In this document: in pieces, positions 1-6,967 of the stretch | How positions within the stretch are numbered: the first letter of the stretch is position 1 | Layout: each line of letters begins with the position of its first letter | Assembly (NCBI GenBank): GCA_022706165.1 | Contig: JAKJDA010000144.1 | Span: 1 to 7,300 of the forward strand | Source: Candidatus Hydrogenedentota bacterium | Lineage (GTDB): Bacteria; Hydrogenedentota; Hydrogenedentia; Hydrogenedentales; SLHB01 | Length of the DNA stretch: 7,300 nucleotides | Direction of reading: 5' to 3' | The notes under the pieces: generated by a model | Told to the model about the DNA's origin: nothing | Database searches by the model: none | What the model saw: only the letters and a program-made list of their open reading frames with translations | Translations under genes and position numbers: made by a program

Positions 1-615
1 GAGGCGTTTTTGAAAAACCACCCGTCCGATCCCAGGGCAGCGCGCGCTCAAGGACTGATGGGCATTTTGCATTTCCGCTTGGGAAACCATGCGGAGGCCG
101 TGCGCATCCTCTCGAATCCCGATCTGCGGGAAAGCGATCCCGTCGCGGAACTGCCGATGTTGCGCATGCTGGCCCAAGCCCAGGCGGCGTTGGGCGACCT
201 TGCCGCTGCCAAGGCGAGCTGTCTGTTGGCGATTGCTTCCCATGCGAACATCAATCCCGAACAGGACCGGATAACCCTTGGGGCCTTGTGTGAAGCGATG
301 GCGGAACAGTCCCCAAGCGACGCCGATCGCAAGACGCATTGGAATGCGGCGATGGACGAGTATGCGCGGGCGTTGCAGGTTTCGGGAATCTCTCCCGGCG
401 TTCGCGAGCAGATCAACGCGAAAATGAAGAGCGTTCGCGGTCATCTTGCCGCGCTCGCCAAGCCCCCGGAAGCTACAACGCCGGCCGTTGACACGGCGTC
501 GGCGACGCCCGTCGAAGCCGAGGAAGAAACGCCGGAATACGCCAAAATACCGGCCATCGATCCCGAAGAAAGCGAGGCAACCGCCGCCGCGGAGGGGGCT
601 TCCGCGGCAGACTAG
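1..615 (+). CDS. TPR-repeat protein, 3' part only (N-terminus outside window)
   Basis: The frame is open from base 1 (Glu-Ala-Phe-Leu-Lys...) to the TAG at 613-615, so about 204 codons are visible. A TTG at 10 could be called as a start, but it falls inside a TPR helix and has no ribosome binding site, so the gene very probably begins upstream. The first 40 residues fit a tetratricopeptide repeat (A-helix 'GLMGILHFRLGNHAEAVRIL'). A second TPR-like pair of helices follows around residues 45-78 ('AQAQAALGDLAAAKASCLLAI') and a weaker one around residues 110-150. The last 50 or so residues are low-complexity, rich in Ala, Pro, Thr and Glu, and probably disordered. TPRs are protein-interaction scaffolds with no enzymatic motif. 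Placed just before an outer-membrane exporter, the protein could be an assembly factor, as PilF/PilW-type TPR pilotins are for secretins or AlgK is for alginate export. That role is inference; whether it has a signal peptide or lipobox cannot be seen. Confidence 0.8.
   Translation, partial: EAFLKNHPSDPRAARAQGLMGILHFRLGNHAEAVRILSNPDLRESDPVAELPMLRMLAQAQAALGDLAAAKASCLLAIASHANINPEQDRITLGALCEAMAEQSPSDADRKTHWNAAMDEYARALQVSGISPGVREQINAKMKSVRGHLAALAKPPEATTPAVDTASATPVEAEEETPEYAKIPAIDPEESEATAAAEGASAAD
586..608. other. GC-rich inverted repeat at the end of the TPR gene
   Basis: The arms GCCGCGGA and TCCGCGGC are perfect reverse complements. A G-T and a G-C pair can extend the stem inward, leaving a GGG loop. 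It lies within the last codons of the TPR gene and has no T-tract after it, so it is not a canonical intrinsic terminator. It could stabilise or attenuate the transcript ahead of the exporter gene, or simply reflect the Ala/Gly-rich coding sequence. Confidence 0.4.
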
Positions 616-712
616 CGGGCGATTGTCCGCGGCGCCAGCATGGGGTCGGGTGATGTATGAGCGCCGGGGCGCAGGGGATGAAACGTCGTGAATGCCGATG
701 GATGTCTGAAGC

Positions 713-720
713 GAGGAGAG
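713..720 (+). promoter_or_regulatory. Shine-Dalgarno of the PES-secretin gene (decides its start)
   Basis: GAGGAGAG lies just upstream of the ATG at 727; its AGGAG core (714-718) leaves 8 bases before the ATG. This favours ATG 727 over the in-frame GTG at 688. A start at 688 would also put 13 polar and charged residues in front of an otherwise standard signal peptide. Confidence 0.75.
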
Positions 721-726
721 AGCGTC

Positions 727-2205
727 ATGAAGATGTTGCGCGGAATATTGGGCGGCTGGACGCTCCTGTGGGCATGCGCGACACTGCCCGCGTTTGCCCA
801 ACAGACGGGCGGAGGAGCGATCAAGACCAGCGATTTGGTCTATGTCGAGGTGTACCGGCACCCCGAACTCTCCACAACGGGGCAAGTGGATGGCAACGGC
901 AACCTTTCCCTTCCCTATGTGGGCAACGTGAACCTGGCGGGACTTACCGAGAAAGACGCATCCGAACGGGTGACGGCTGCCCTGACCAAGATTCTCAAGA
1001 ACCCCCGCGCCACCGTGTCCCGAAGCGCTAGCCCGACGGCGCCCAGCGCCTACCGCAAAACCGAAATGCGCACCGAAATCGTGCCGCTTGAGAACGCCAA
1101 TGCCGAACAACTCAGCAGAAACCTGCAAAACATCAGCAGCGAGGGCGGATCCGTTTCCTTTGATCCCGACACCAATTCGCTCATCGTCACCGATTCGCCC
1201 GAAGCGATCAACAACATCCTGTCGATCATCCAGCGTCTCGATCAGATGCAAAGCCAGCTCACGCAGGTCCGCATCGAGGCGAAGATCGCCGAGGTGCAAA
1301 TCGGCGCCATGAAAGAGCTGGGCGTGCGCTGGTTTGTTCAGGGCGAGGATTTGCTGGGAGGATATTACGCCATGCCCACGCAGACCGTCGGCATCAACGC
1401 GCTGCGCGGATCCCAGGCGGATCCGATGAGCAACGAGCACGTGGGCGGACTGAACGGAAACAACGTGGGGAATTTGGGGCGCCAATACGTGAACAATGGC
1501 AAGTTTGATCGCCGCCTGAATGCGCCGGTTCACGTGCCGAAAGCGGGTCAGATATTCCTGGGAGGCCTGAGAAACGGCATCGATATCGGCGTGATGTTGG
1601 ATGCGCTCGTCGCCGACAACAAGGCCCAGCTGCTGGCGAACCCAAACGTGCTGACGGTCAACCACAAAAAGGCCGAAATCCGCAGCACCGAGGAGTTCCC
1701 GTACACGGAATACGGCACGGAACTGTCGGGCGTCGCCACGTTCAGCACGAAGTTCATCGACACCGGCATCAAGTTGGCGGTGACGCCGCACGTGTACGAA
1801 TTCGAAGGAAGCCCTTGCGTGCGCCTCGAACTCGCGCCGGAAGTCTCTTCCACCGTCGGAACCAGCAACGGCATTCCCATCCGATCCGTTCGCAGTTCCA
1901 GCGGAGAGGCCCGCGTCCGCGACGGCCAAACGCTTGTTATCGGCGGGATATACCGCAACGACTCCACAAACGTGGAGCAGCGCGTTCCGGGGCTTGGCAG
2001 CATCCCCGTCGTAGGAAATTTGTTCAAGCGGACGGAACGGGCCAAGGTGCAGACCGAACTCATGGTTTTCGTCACCCCGACGGTTCACCCAACTCCTGAT
2101 ACGGTGACATGGGATCGCATGTTGGACGTCAGCGCCGTTGCGGCGGAATCGAAAGCTTCAAAGGCCGTCGCGCCGGATACGCCGCGCGAGAACCGGAAGG
2201 ATTAG
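727..2205 (+). CDS. Polysaccharide export (PES/Wza-type) domain fused to a secretin channel; outer-membrane exporter
   Basis: This is a 492-residue protein. Residues 1-24 form a Sec signal peptide: Lys2/Arg5, a hydrophobic core, and probable cleavage after 'LPAFA'. Residues about 33-98 match the PES domain of Wza-family exporters ('DLVYVEVYRHPEL', then 'DGNGNLSLPYVGNVNLAGLT', then 'KNPRATV'). Residues about 113-172 look like a secretin N1/NolW-type domain ('IVPLENANAEQLSRNL', 'DTNSLIVTDSPEAINNI'). Residues about 285-455 are a secretin domain: 'QLLANPNVLTVNHKKAEI', 'RVRDGQTLVIGGIY', and the family signature 'VPGLGSIPVVGNLFKR' followed by 'TELMVFVTPTV'. Secretins form large homo-oligomeric outer-membrane beta-barrels. 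Wza normally carries PES and SLBB domains and ends in a helical barrel; neither SLBB repeats nor the C-terminal helix is visible here. The 6-bp spacing to a Wzc-type kinase implies a role in polysaccharide export rather than type II secretion or pili. C17 sits in 'LLWAC', a poor lipobox because Trp is at -2. The domain calls are confident; the exported substrate is inferred. Confidence 0.9.
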   Translation: MKMLRGILGGWTLLWACATLPAFAQQTGGGAIKTSDLVYVEVYRHPELSTTGQVDGNGNLSLPYVGNVNLAGLTEKDASERVTAALTKILKNPRATVSRSASPTAPSAYRKTEMRTEIVPLENANAEQLSRNLQNISSEGGSVSFDPDTNSLIVTDSPEAINNILSIIQRLDQMQSQLTQVRIEAKIAEVQIGAMKELGVRWFVQGEDLLGGYYAMPTQTVGINALRGSQADPMSNEHVGGLNGNNVGNLGRQYVNNGKFDRRLNAPVHVPKAGQIFLGGLRNGIDIGVMLDALVADNKAQLLANPNVLTVNHKKAEIRSTEEFPYTEYGTELSGVATFSTKFIDTGIKLAVTPHVYEFEGSPCVRLELAPEVSSTVGTSNGIPIRSVRSSSGEARVRDGQTLVIGGIYRNDSTNVEQRVPGLGSIPVVGNLFKRTERAKVQTELMVFVTPTVHPTPDTVTWDRMLDVSAVAAESKASKAVAPDTPRENRKD

Positions 2206-2211
2206 CAGAGC

Positions 2212-4461
2212 ATGGTGTCTGACACGCCCCCTCTGGATCAGGCCACGCCGCAGGGCCGAGGCGAAAATCAGCTCCGTTTTCTCCTGAACGTGGGATTGAG
2301 GAGATGGCGTCTCATTTTTGCCTGCACCCTGACGGGGCTGATCTTGTTTGGCGTCTTCGGAACGATCAACCTGGAAAGCCCCCTTGGATTCGAGGCTTCG
2401 ACGCAGTTCCGCGTGGTGAAGTCGCCATGGCAGGACCTGCGCGACATCGGCGGAAGCCCTGCGCGCGACATCACCGCCGAAATCGTCGTCAAGGAAATCG
2501 AAAACAACCTGCGTCCATTCGCGGAAAAAGTGGCGCGGGCGCTGGTGCAACGCGACATCGAGAAATCGCGGGCGGGGGCCGCCCTGGCGACCGAGGAGGA
2601 CTTGCAGCGCCGAGGAAGCGCCGTCCAGTCCACCCTGGCGTTCGAGTCCATCCCGGGCAAGGACCTTATCGCCCTGCGGGTTCAGGGCAGCACCCCGGAA
2701 GAGGCCCGCGAGACAGCGGAAGCCGCGGCGCGCGTTTTCATCGACACGAACGTCCAAAGCATGAAAGACGACATCGCCGCGACGCATGACTTTGTGCAGC
2801 AACAATTGGAATTGATGCGCAAGGATCTCGACGCCGCCGAAAAAAAGGAATGGGAAATGCGCCAGGCCATGGGCTTTCGCACGCGCGATCGCATCGTGGA
2901 AGATATGGAGCGCAAGCGGCAAGAGCTATTGGACGCGAGCGAGCAACGCACCCAGCTTTTGGCGAAAGTGGAGGAAATCGGCAACACGCTTCGATCGAAG
3001 AACGAGCAGTTGCCGGAATCGCTGGGGCAAATCACCGACGACGTGGTTAGGCAGCTCTTGGGCGAGCTCGACAATTTACTGCAGCAGCAATTGTCCATGA
3101 GCATTGTCTATACGTCCGAATATCCAGGGCTTCAGGAGATCGAAGAGGAGATACGGGAGAAAAAACGCGCCATTCTCGAAGCCGTTGGCAAACTGCAGGA
3201 CGGCCCCCTCGGAGGCTCCAGCGTATGGGAGGAGCGACAGACCCTGCGGCAGCAGTACCTTCAACTGCAACTCGACCTGACGTCATTGGATATCCGCACC
3301 GCGACCACGCAAAAACTGCTGCAGGCGCATGTCGACGAACTTCCCGCATTGGCGGAAAAGAACCTCGAGTACCGTCAGACGGAGCAGGAAGTCGAACAAC
3401 TGCGCGCACAGTTCAAAAAGCTGATCGAGAAGGAATTCGAGGTGCGCACGCAGTTGCAGCGTGGGCTGGGGCACGTCGAGTGGTACAGTCCGGTCGACGT
3501 CCGGCAGTCCAATGTGGCCGGCAACGGCCTTAAATACTGGATTACCTGGCTATTGGGCGCGCTCGTGGGGCTAGGCGTTGGCTTCGGACTGTCCATCATC
3601 CTGGAGATGTTGGATACGTCCATTCGCGGCATTGAGGACGTCAACGACTATATCGGCCTCGAAGTCATCGGCACCATTCCCGAGATGAAATTCACGCGGT
3701 ATGGCCGGGTGCGCCGGCGCGGCAATTACGTGGTTCTCGAGAACGACGAACAGGCCGACGCCTGCATTGTGACGTTGCACGACCCCAAGTCGCCAATTTC
3801 CGAGGCGTATCGCGCGTTGCGCACCAATTTTCAATTCGCGAACATCCAAAGCAAGGCCCGCCTGGTCATGGTGACCAGCGCCGTGCCGGGCGAAGGCAAG
3901 ACGACCACGGCCGTCAATTTGGCCATCACCCTGGCGGACAGCGGGGTGAAGGTGCTGCTCATCGACACCGATCTGCGGCGGCCGCACGTCCATCATGTGC
4001 TCAAGATGGAGCGTGGGCCGGGGCTGGCGGACGTGTTGCGCGAGGGCATCGATTTTCATAACGTCGTTCGTCCAACGCGCGTCGAGAACTTGACGATTGT
4101 GTCGAGCGGTCGGGTTCCTCCCAATCCCAGCGAATTGATCGGGTCCGAGCGCATGCAGCGTTTGATGGACCAGTTGCGGCACGAGTTCGACATGATCATC
4201 TTCGATGCTCCGTCGATTCTTGTCGTGACGGACCCTGTCCTGCTTGCCTCGCACGTGGACATGGTGATTCTGGTTGTGTCGGTCAACAACGCGCGCCGAG
4301 AGACGATCCTGCGTGCGCGCCGGTTGCTGGACGCCGCGCAGGCGCGGGTGGCGGGAATCGTGTTGAACGGACTCGAGGCGACCCGTCGGCATTACTATTA
4401 CTACTATTACTATTACGACGAGGAAGCCACGCGCCGCAAAAAGAACTGGTATCATTTGTAG
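2212..4461 (+). CDS. Wzc-type polysaccharide co-polymerase with C-terminal BY-kinase (tyrosine autokinase)
   Basis: This 749-residue inner-membrane protein controls chain length and couples polymerisation to export. A Wzz domain begins at the N-terminus with membrane segment 1 at about 34-53. A long periplasmic region follows, largely coiled coil (about 185-260 and 375-415), and membrane segment 2 is at about 442-464. The linker has the usual 'LDTSIRGIEDV...LEVIGTIP' pattern. The cytoplasmic kinase has the EX2RX2R oligomerisation motif (E531, R534, R537), Walker A 'SAVPGEGKTTTA' (556-567), Walker A' 'VLLIDTDLRRP' (581-591), a PPNPSELI segment (about 636-643) and Walker B 'MIIFDAPS' (661-668). 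The C-terminal tail holds eight consecutive tyrosines (728-735) plus Y747, the expected trans-autophosphorylation cluster. The Pro-rich motif usual before membrane segment 2 is not evident. A GGAAGG (2195-2200) inside the end of the upstream gene can serve as ribosome binding site. The 6-bp gap suggests cotranscription with the exporter. The family is certain; the polysaccharide is unknown. Confidence 0.95.
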   Translation: MVSDTPPLDQATPQGRGENQLRFLLNVGLRRWRLIFACTLTGLILFGVFGTINLESPLGFEASTQFRVVKSPWQDLRDIGGSPARDITAEIVVKEIENNLRPFAEKVARALVQRDIEKSRAGAALATEEDLQRRGSAVQSTLAFESIPGKDLIALRVQGSTPEEARETAEAAARVFIDTNVQSMKDDIAATHDFVQQQLELMRKDLDAAEKKEWEMRQAMGFRTRDRIVEDMERKRQELLDASEQRTQLLAKVEEIGNTLRSKNEQLPESLGQITDDVVRQLLGELDNLLQQQLSMSIVYTSEYPGLQEIEEEIREKKRAILEAVGKLQDGPLGGSSVWEERQTLRQQYLQLQLDLTSLDIRTATTQKLLQAHVDELPALAEKNLEYRQTEQEVEQLRAQFKKLIEKEFEVRTQLQRGLGHVEWYSPVDVRQSNVAGNGLKYWITWLLGALVGLGVGFGLSIILEMLDTSIRGIEDVNDYIGLEVIGTIPEMKFTRYGRVRRRGNYVVLENDEQADACIVTLHDPKSPISEAYRALRTNFQFANIQSKARLVMVTSAVPGEGKTTTAVNLAITLADSGVKVLLIDTDLRRPHVHHVLKMERGPGLADVLREGIDFHNVVRPTRVENLTIVSSGRVPPNPSELIGSERMQRLMDQLRHEFDMIIFDAPSILVVTDPVLLASHVDMVILVVSVNNARRETILRARRLLDAAQARVAGIVLNGLEATRRHYYYYYYYYDEEATRRKKNWYHL
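4393..4416 (+). other. Octatyrosine tract in the BY-kinase tail
   Basis: Eight adjacent Tyr codons (residues 728-735), mixing TAC and TAT, follow His727 and precede Asp-Glu-Glu. Tyrosine clusters in this position are the autophosphorylation sites of BY-kinases. Those of E. coli Wzc are interspersed with other residues, whereas here the run is unbroken. The alternating codons argue against simple trinucleotide slippage as the only cause. Confidence 0.85.
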
Positions 4462-4597
4462 GGCGAATTCCCGCAAACGCTTTGCTGCAACATCGTCATC
4501 ACGCCTGGTGCGCGCGCCGCGAACCAGAAGCGGCAACCGTGCGGGACATGGCGGAACCGGCGTTTCAAGGGCCTCGCGCCGACGAGTGGACTGATTC
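4462..4597. other. 136-bp intergenic gap, no recognised element
   Basis: Between the kinase stop and the membrane-protein start I see no strong hairpin with a T-tract, no clear -35/-10 pair and no convincing small gene. With no terminator visible, read-through from the kinase gene into the next gene is plausible but not shown. Confidence 0.5.
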
Positions 4598-6142
4598 GTG
4601 GGATTGTTTCGATCCGAATACAAAATTGGTCGCGGAGAGACGCCGGAAAGCCGCGTCGAGGCTCCTTTTTTCGCGCTTTTTGTGGTCTTTTCGGCCCTGA
4701 GTCTGTTTGTTCTTCACGTCTACGTGCAAGTTCCCCACATCACCATCGCCGTAGGCGTCAGCATGTTCGTGTTTGCAGCGACCGTGCTGCGCGTCGAACT
4801 CGGCGTCTACGTTCTCGTCATCGCCATGCTGCTGTCGCCCGAGATATCAAGCGGCACGGTTCGCGGAGGGGGCGGCGGCTGGCGCAACATCACCATGCGC
4901 TACGACGACGTGCTCATTGCCGTCATCTTTTTGGGGGTTATGGTGAAGCAGGCGTTCGAAGGGCGGCGGCGTTTTTTTCTGCCCAGTCCCATCAACGTCG
5001 CCATTTTGATCTATTACGCCATAGCGCTTGTTTCCTGTCTTCTCGCCTTGCAGCGCGGCGTGCCCATGTGGGACCGGAAGGCCGCCTTTTTCGTGATGCT
5101 CAAGATGGCGGAGTTCTATATGATTTTCTTTCTCGTGGGCACGGCCATTCGCGATTCGCGGCAAGTCCGGCGTCAATTGGCTGTTTTCTTCGTCACGGCC
5201 ATGATTGTGGCGGCGTACGGCATTGCGATGGTGGGCAAGGAAGCGCGCGTTGGCGCTCCGTTCGAGTTGGGCGATACGGAGCCCAATACGCTGGGCGGCT
5301 ATTTGATGATAGTGATGGTGATGGCCCTGTCGCTGTTGTTGCACGCCCGGACGAAGGCCGCGAAGGCGATCTTGGGGCTGATCGCATGCGTTGCCTTTAT
5401 TCCCTTCCTGTATACGCTTTCGCGCGCCTCCTACCTGGCGATGTTGTGCGCCGTGTTGGCGCTAACTATCGCCAAGCGAAGCGTGCTGCTGGCGTCCGTG
5501 CTGTGTGCGGTGCTGGTCTCGTCTCCTTTCCTTATGCCCGAGGACGTCACCCGGCGGGTGAACTACACCTTCCAGCCCGATGGCGAGCACGTCACCGTCG
5601 GGGGCATGAGCACGGGGATTCAAGTGGACAAATCGACGTATGAGCGCATTTACGTGTGGAAGAAGGTGCAATACAACCTGCATGTCTGGCCGTGGCTCGG
5701 GGGAGGGGTTGGCTGGGACACCGTGTTGGATAGTCAGTATGCTCGCGTAATTATTGAAACCGGCCTGATTGGGATGGCCGCGTTTCTTTTCCTCCAATTC
5801 CGGCTAGTGCGCACCGCGTACGAGGGCTATCGCTGGTCGCGGGACTGGGTGGTCAAGGGGCTTGCCCTGGGAACGTTCGCGGTGACGATGGGGCTGATGG
5901 TGCATTCGGCGGGAACGATTTCCTTTCTCATCATTCGCGTGATGGAGCCGTACTGGTTTCTAATGGCGATGACCGTTTCGATGCGGCATCTGGCGATTGA
6001 AGAACACGCTCGCCTGTCCGAGAAACGGCGCGCCGAATCTCAAGGAGGCGCGCCGGAGTCCCCAGGAGGCCGTTCGCTGGTTTCGCCTGCGGCGGCGCGG
6101 GCGATTTCTTCTTCCCGCCTACCGAGGCCGATGGCGCGTTGA
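4598..6142 (+). CDS. O-antigen ligase / Wzy-type polysaccharide polymerase family membrane protein
   Basis: This 514-residue protein has about 12 predicted membrane segments (for example about 22-42, 131-151, 164-182, 194-212, 231-248, 258-275, 295-313, 383-403 and 420-464). A large hydrophilic loop lies at about 314-380. Family features are 'EPNTLGGYL' (about 228-236) before a membrane segment, 'LYTLSRASYLA' (271-281) with the conserved Ser-Arg, and after the big loop 'WPWLGGGVGWDT' followed by 'ARVIIETGLIG' (382-392). This is the layout of PF04932-type enzymes, which polymerise undecaprenyl-linked repeat units or transfer finished glycan in the periplasm. Polymerase and ligase cannot be told apart by sequence alone; a Wzc neighbour favours a polymerase. 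The start is GTG 4598, since an in-frame TGA lies at 4592-4594; TTG 4604 is the alternative, and the Shine-Dalgarno is weak. The last 50 residues are polar and low-complexity. The 3' end overlaps the convergent glycosyltransferase gene by 24 bp. Confidence 0.85.
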   Translation: MGLFRSEYKIGRGETPESRVEAPFFALFVVFSALSLFVLHVYVQVPHITIAVGVSMFVFAATVLRVELGVYVLVIAMLLSPEISSGTVRGGGGGWRNITMRYDDVLIAVIFLGVMVKQAFEGRRRFFLPSPINVAILIYYAIALVSCLLALQRGVPMWDRKAAFFVMLKMAEFYMIFFLVGTAIRDSRQVRRQLAVFFVTAMIVAAYGIAMVGKEARVGAPFELGDTEPNTLGGYLMIVMVMALSLLLHARTKAAKAILGLIACVAFIPFLYTLSRASYLAMLCAVLALTIAKRSVLLASVLCAVLVSSPFLMPEDVTRRVNYTFQPDGEHVTVGGMSTGIQVDKSTYERIYVWKKVQYNLHVWPWLGGGVGWDTVLDSQYARVIIETGLIGMAAFLFLQFRLVRTAYEGYRWSRDWVVKGLALGTFAVTMGLMVHSAGTISFLIIRVMEPYWFLMAMTVSMRHLAIEEHARLSEKRRAESQGGAPESPGGRSLVSPAAARAISSSRLPRPMAR

Positions 6143-6967
6143 ACCGGACGGTTGCCGGGCGAATCGCAACAGGGCTTCGATGGTGCGCGAGGCCGTGTTT
6201 TCCCAACTGTATTCCTTGCTTCGCGCAATTCCCTCCTCGCGGCAGCGTTGGCGTTTGTCTTCGTGGGCGAGAAGGTCGGACAAGGCTTCGGCGATGGACT
6301 CTTCGCTGAGCGGATCGAAGAGGACGCCGGCGTTGCCTGCCACTTCGGGAATGGAGGAGCAGTTCGAACAGGCGACGGGCGTGCCGCATGCCATGGCCTC
6401 CAGCACGGGCATGCCGAAACCTTCAAAGAGGGAAGGAAAACAGAACACGTCGGCTCCACGATACAGGTCGGGCAGATCGGACTGGGGCGCGAAGCCCGTG
6501 AATACGATATCCTGTCGGCACGGAGAGGCCTCGGCTTGGCGGTGGACCTCCTCGGCTCGGGTCCAGTCGCTACCGGCGATTACGAGACGATGGGGCAGGC
6601 GGTCTGCGGTTTTGATCTTTTCAAAGGCGCGAATCAGGCGCACGTGGTTTTTGCCGGGGTGCTCGATGCGCGAGATGTACAGGATATACGGCGGCTCGAC
6701 GCCGTACCGTTGCCGTATGCGCTGCTGCGCTTCTTGCTTGTCGCTCGGGAAATAGCGGACAGGGTCCGCGGCGAGCGGCACTACGCAAATGGATTCCTCG
6801 GGCGCGCCGACGTACTCGATGATGTCCTGTTTGCTGCTCTCGCTAAGCGTCAGGATGCCCGTCAACCGGCGAATGAGCATTGGGAGAACGCGCAGGTTGT
6901 AGAACGAGTGAAGCCGATCGTATTTTCCGGCGATATGCAGCGCCGACAAGTCCATGACGTTCGCCAC
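6119..6967 (-). CDS. GT4-family glycosyltransferase, C-terminal part (separated from its N-terminus by a frameshift)
   Basis: This frame encodes about 282 residues. It holds the end of the first Rossmann domain and all of the donor-binding domain of a group 1 (GT4) glycosyltransferase. Visible motifs are 'NVMDLSALH' (the usual 'vHDl' strand end), 'GILTLSESSKQDI', 'VVPLAADPVRY', 'YILYISRIEHPGKN' with the conserved basic residue of the phosphate-binding loop, and 'VFTGFAPQSDLPDLYRGAD'. The diagnostic segment is 'FPSLFEGFGMPVLEAMACG', whose two Glu eight residues apart form the EX7E motif, followed by 'SSIPEVAGNAGVLFDP'. Such enzymes transfer a sugar from a nucleotide donor to a lipid-linked acceptor at the cytoplasmic face of the membrane. 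The nominal GTG start at 6965-6967 is really an internal Val codon of a longer gene that continues in another frame to 7280. Joined, the product would be 386 residues, the normal family length. The sugar and acceptor are unknown. Confidence 0.85.
   Translation of the reverse strand: MANVMDLSALHIAGKYDRLHSFYNLRVLPMLIRRLTGILTLSESSKQDIIEYVGAPEESICVVPLAADPVRYFPSDKQEAQQRIRQRYGVEPPYILYISRIEHPGKNHVRLIRAFEKIKTADRLPHRLVIAGSDWTRAEEVHRQAEASPCRQDIVFTGFAPQSDLPDLYRGADVFCFPSLFEGFGMPVLEAMACGTPVACSNCSSIPEVAGNAGVLFDPLSEESIAEALSDLLAHEDKRQRCREEGIARSKEYSWENTASRTIEALLRFARQPSGSTRHRPR

Noticed and set aside
688..726. GTG at 688 as the start of the exporter gene
   Set aside because: It would add 13 polar residues before a good signal peptide, while ATG 727 has a well-spaced GAGGAG just upstream.
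727..2205. Annotation as a type II secretion GspD or type IV pilus PilQ protein
   Set aside because: The N-terminal PES domain and the adjoining Wzc-type kinase and Wzy-type protein point to polysaccharide export, and no other secretion or pilus gene is in the window.
2158..2922. 254-codon open frame on the minus strand
   Set aside because: It is antisense to the start of the Wzz domain, with no domain or ribosome binding site noticed.
3571..4623. 350-codon open frame on the minus strand opposite the kinase gene
   Set aside because: It is antisense to the strongly conserved kinase and second membrane segment, has a His/Arg-rich composition typical of an antisense shadow, and shows no recognisable domain.
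4482..4700. Possible 72-codon gene in the gap after the kinase
   Set aside because: It starts at a TTG with no clear Shine-Dalgarno, overlaps the first 100 bases of the membrane-protein gene in another frame, and is Arg-rich without a known domain.
6142..6153. AACCGGACGGTT inverted repeat as a terminator between the convergent genes
   Set aside because: The stem is only four bases and no T-run follows on either strand.
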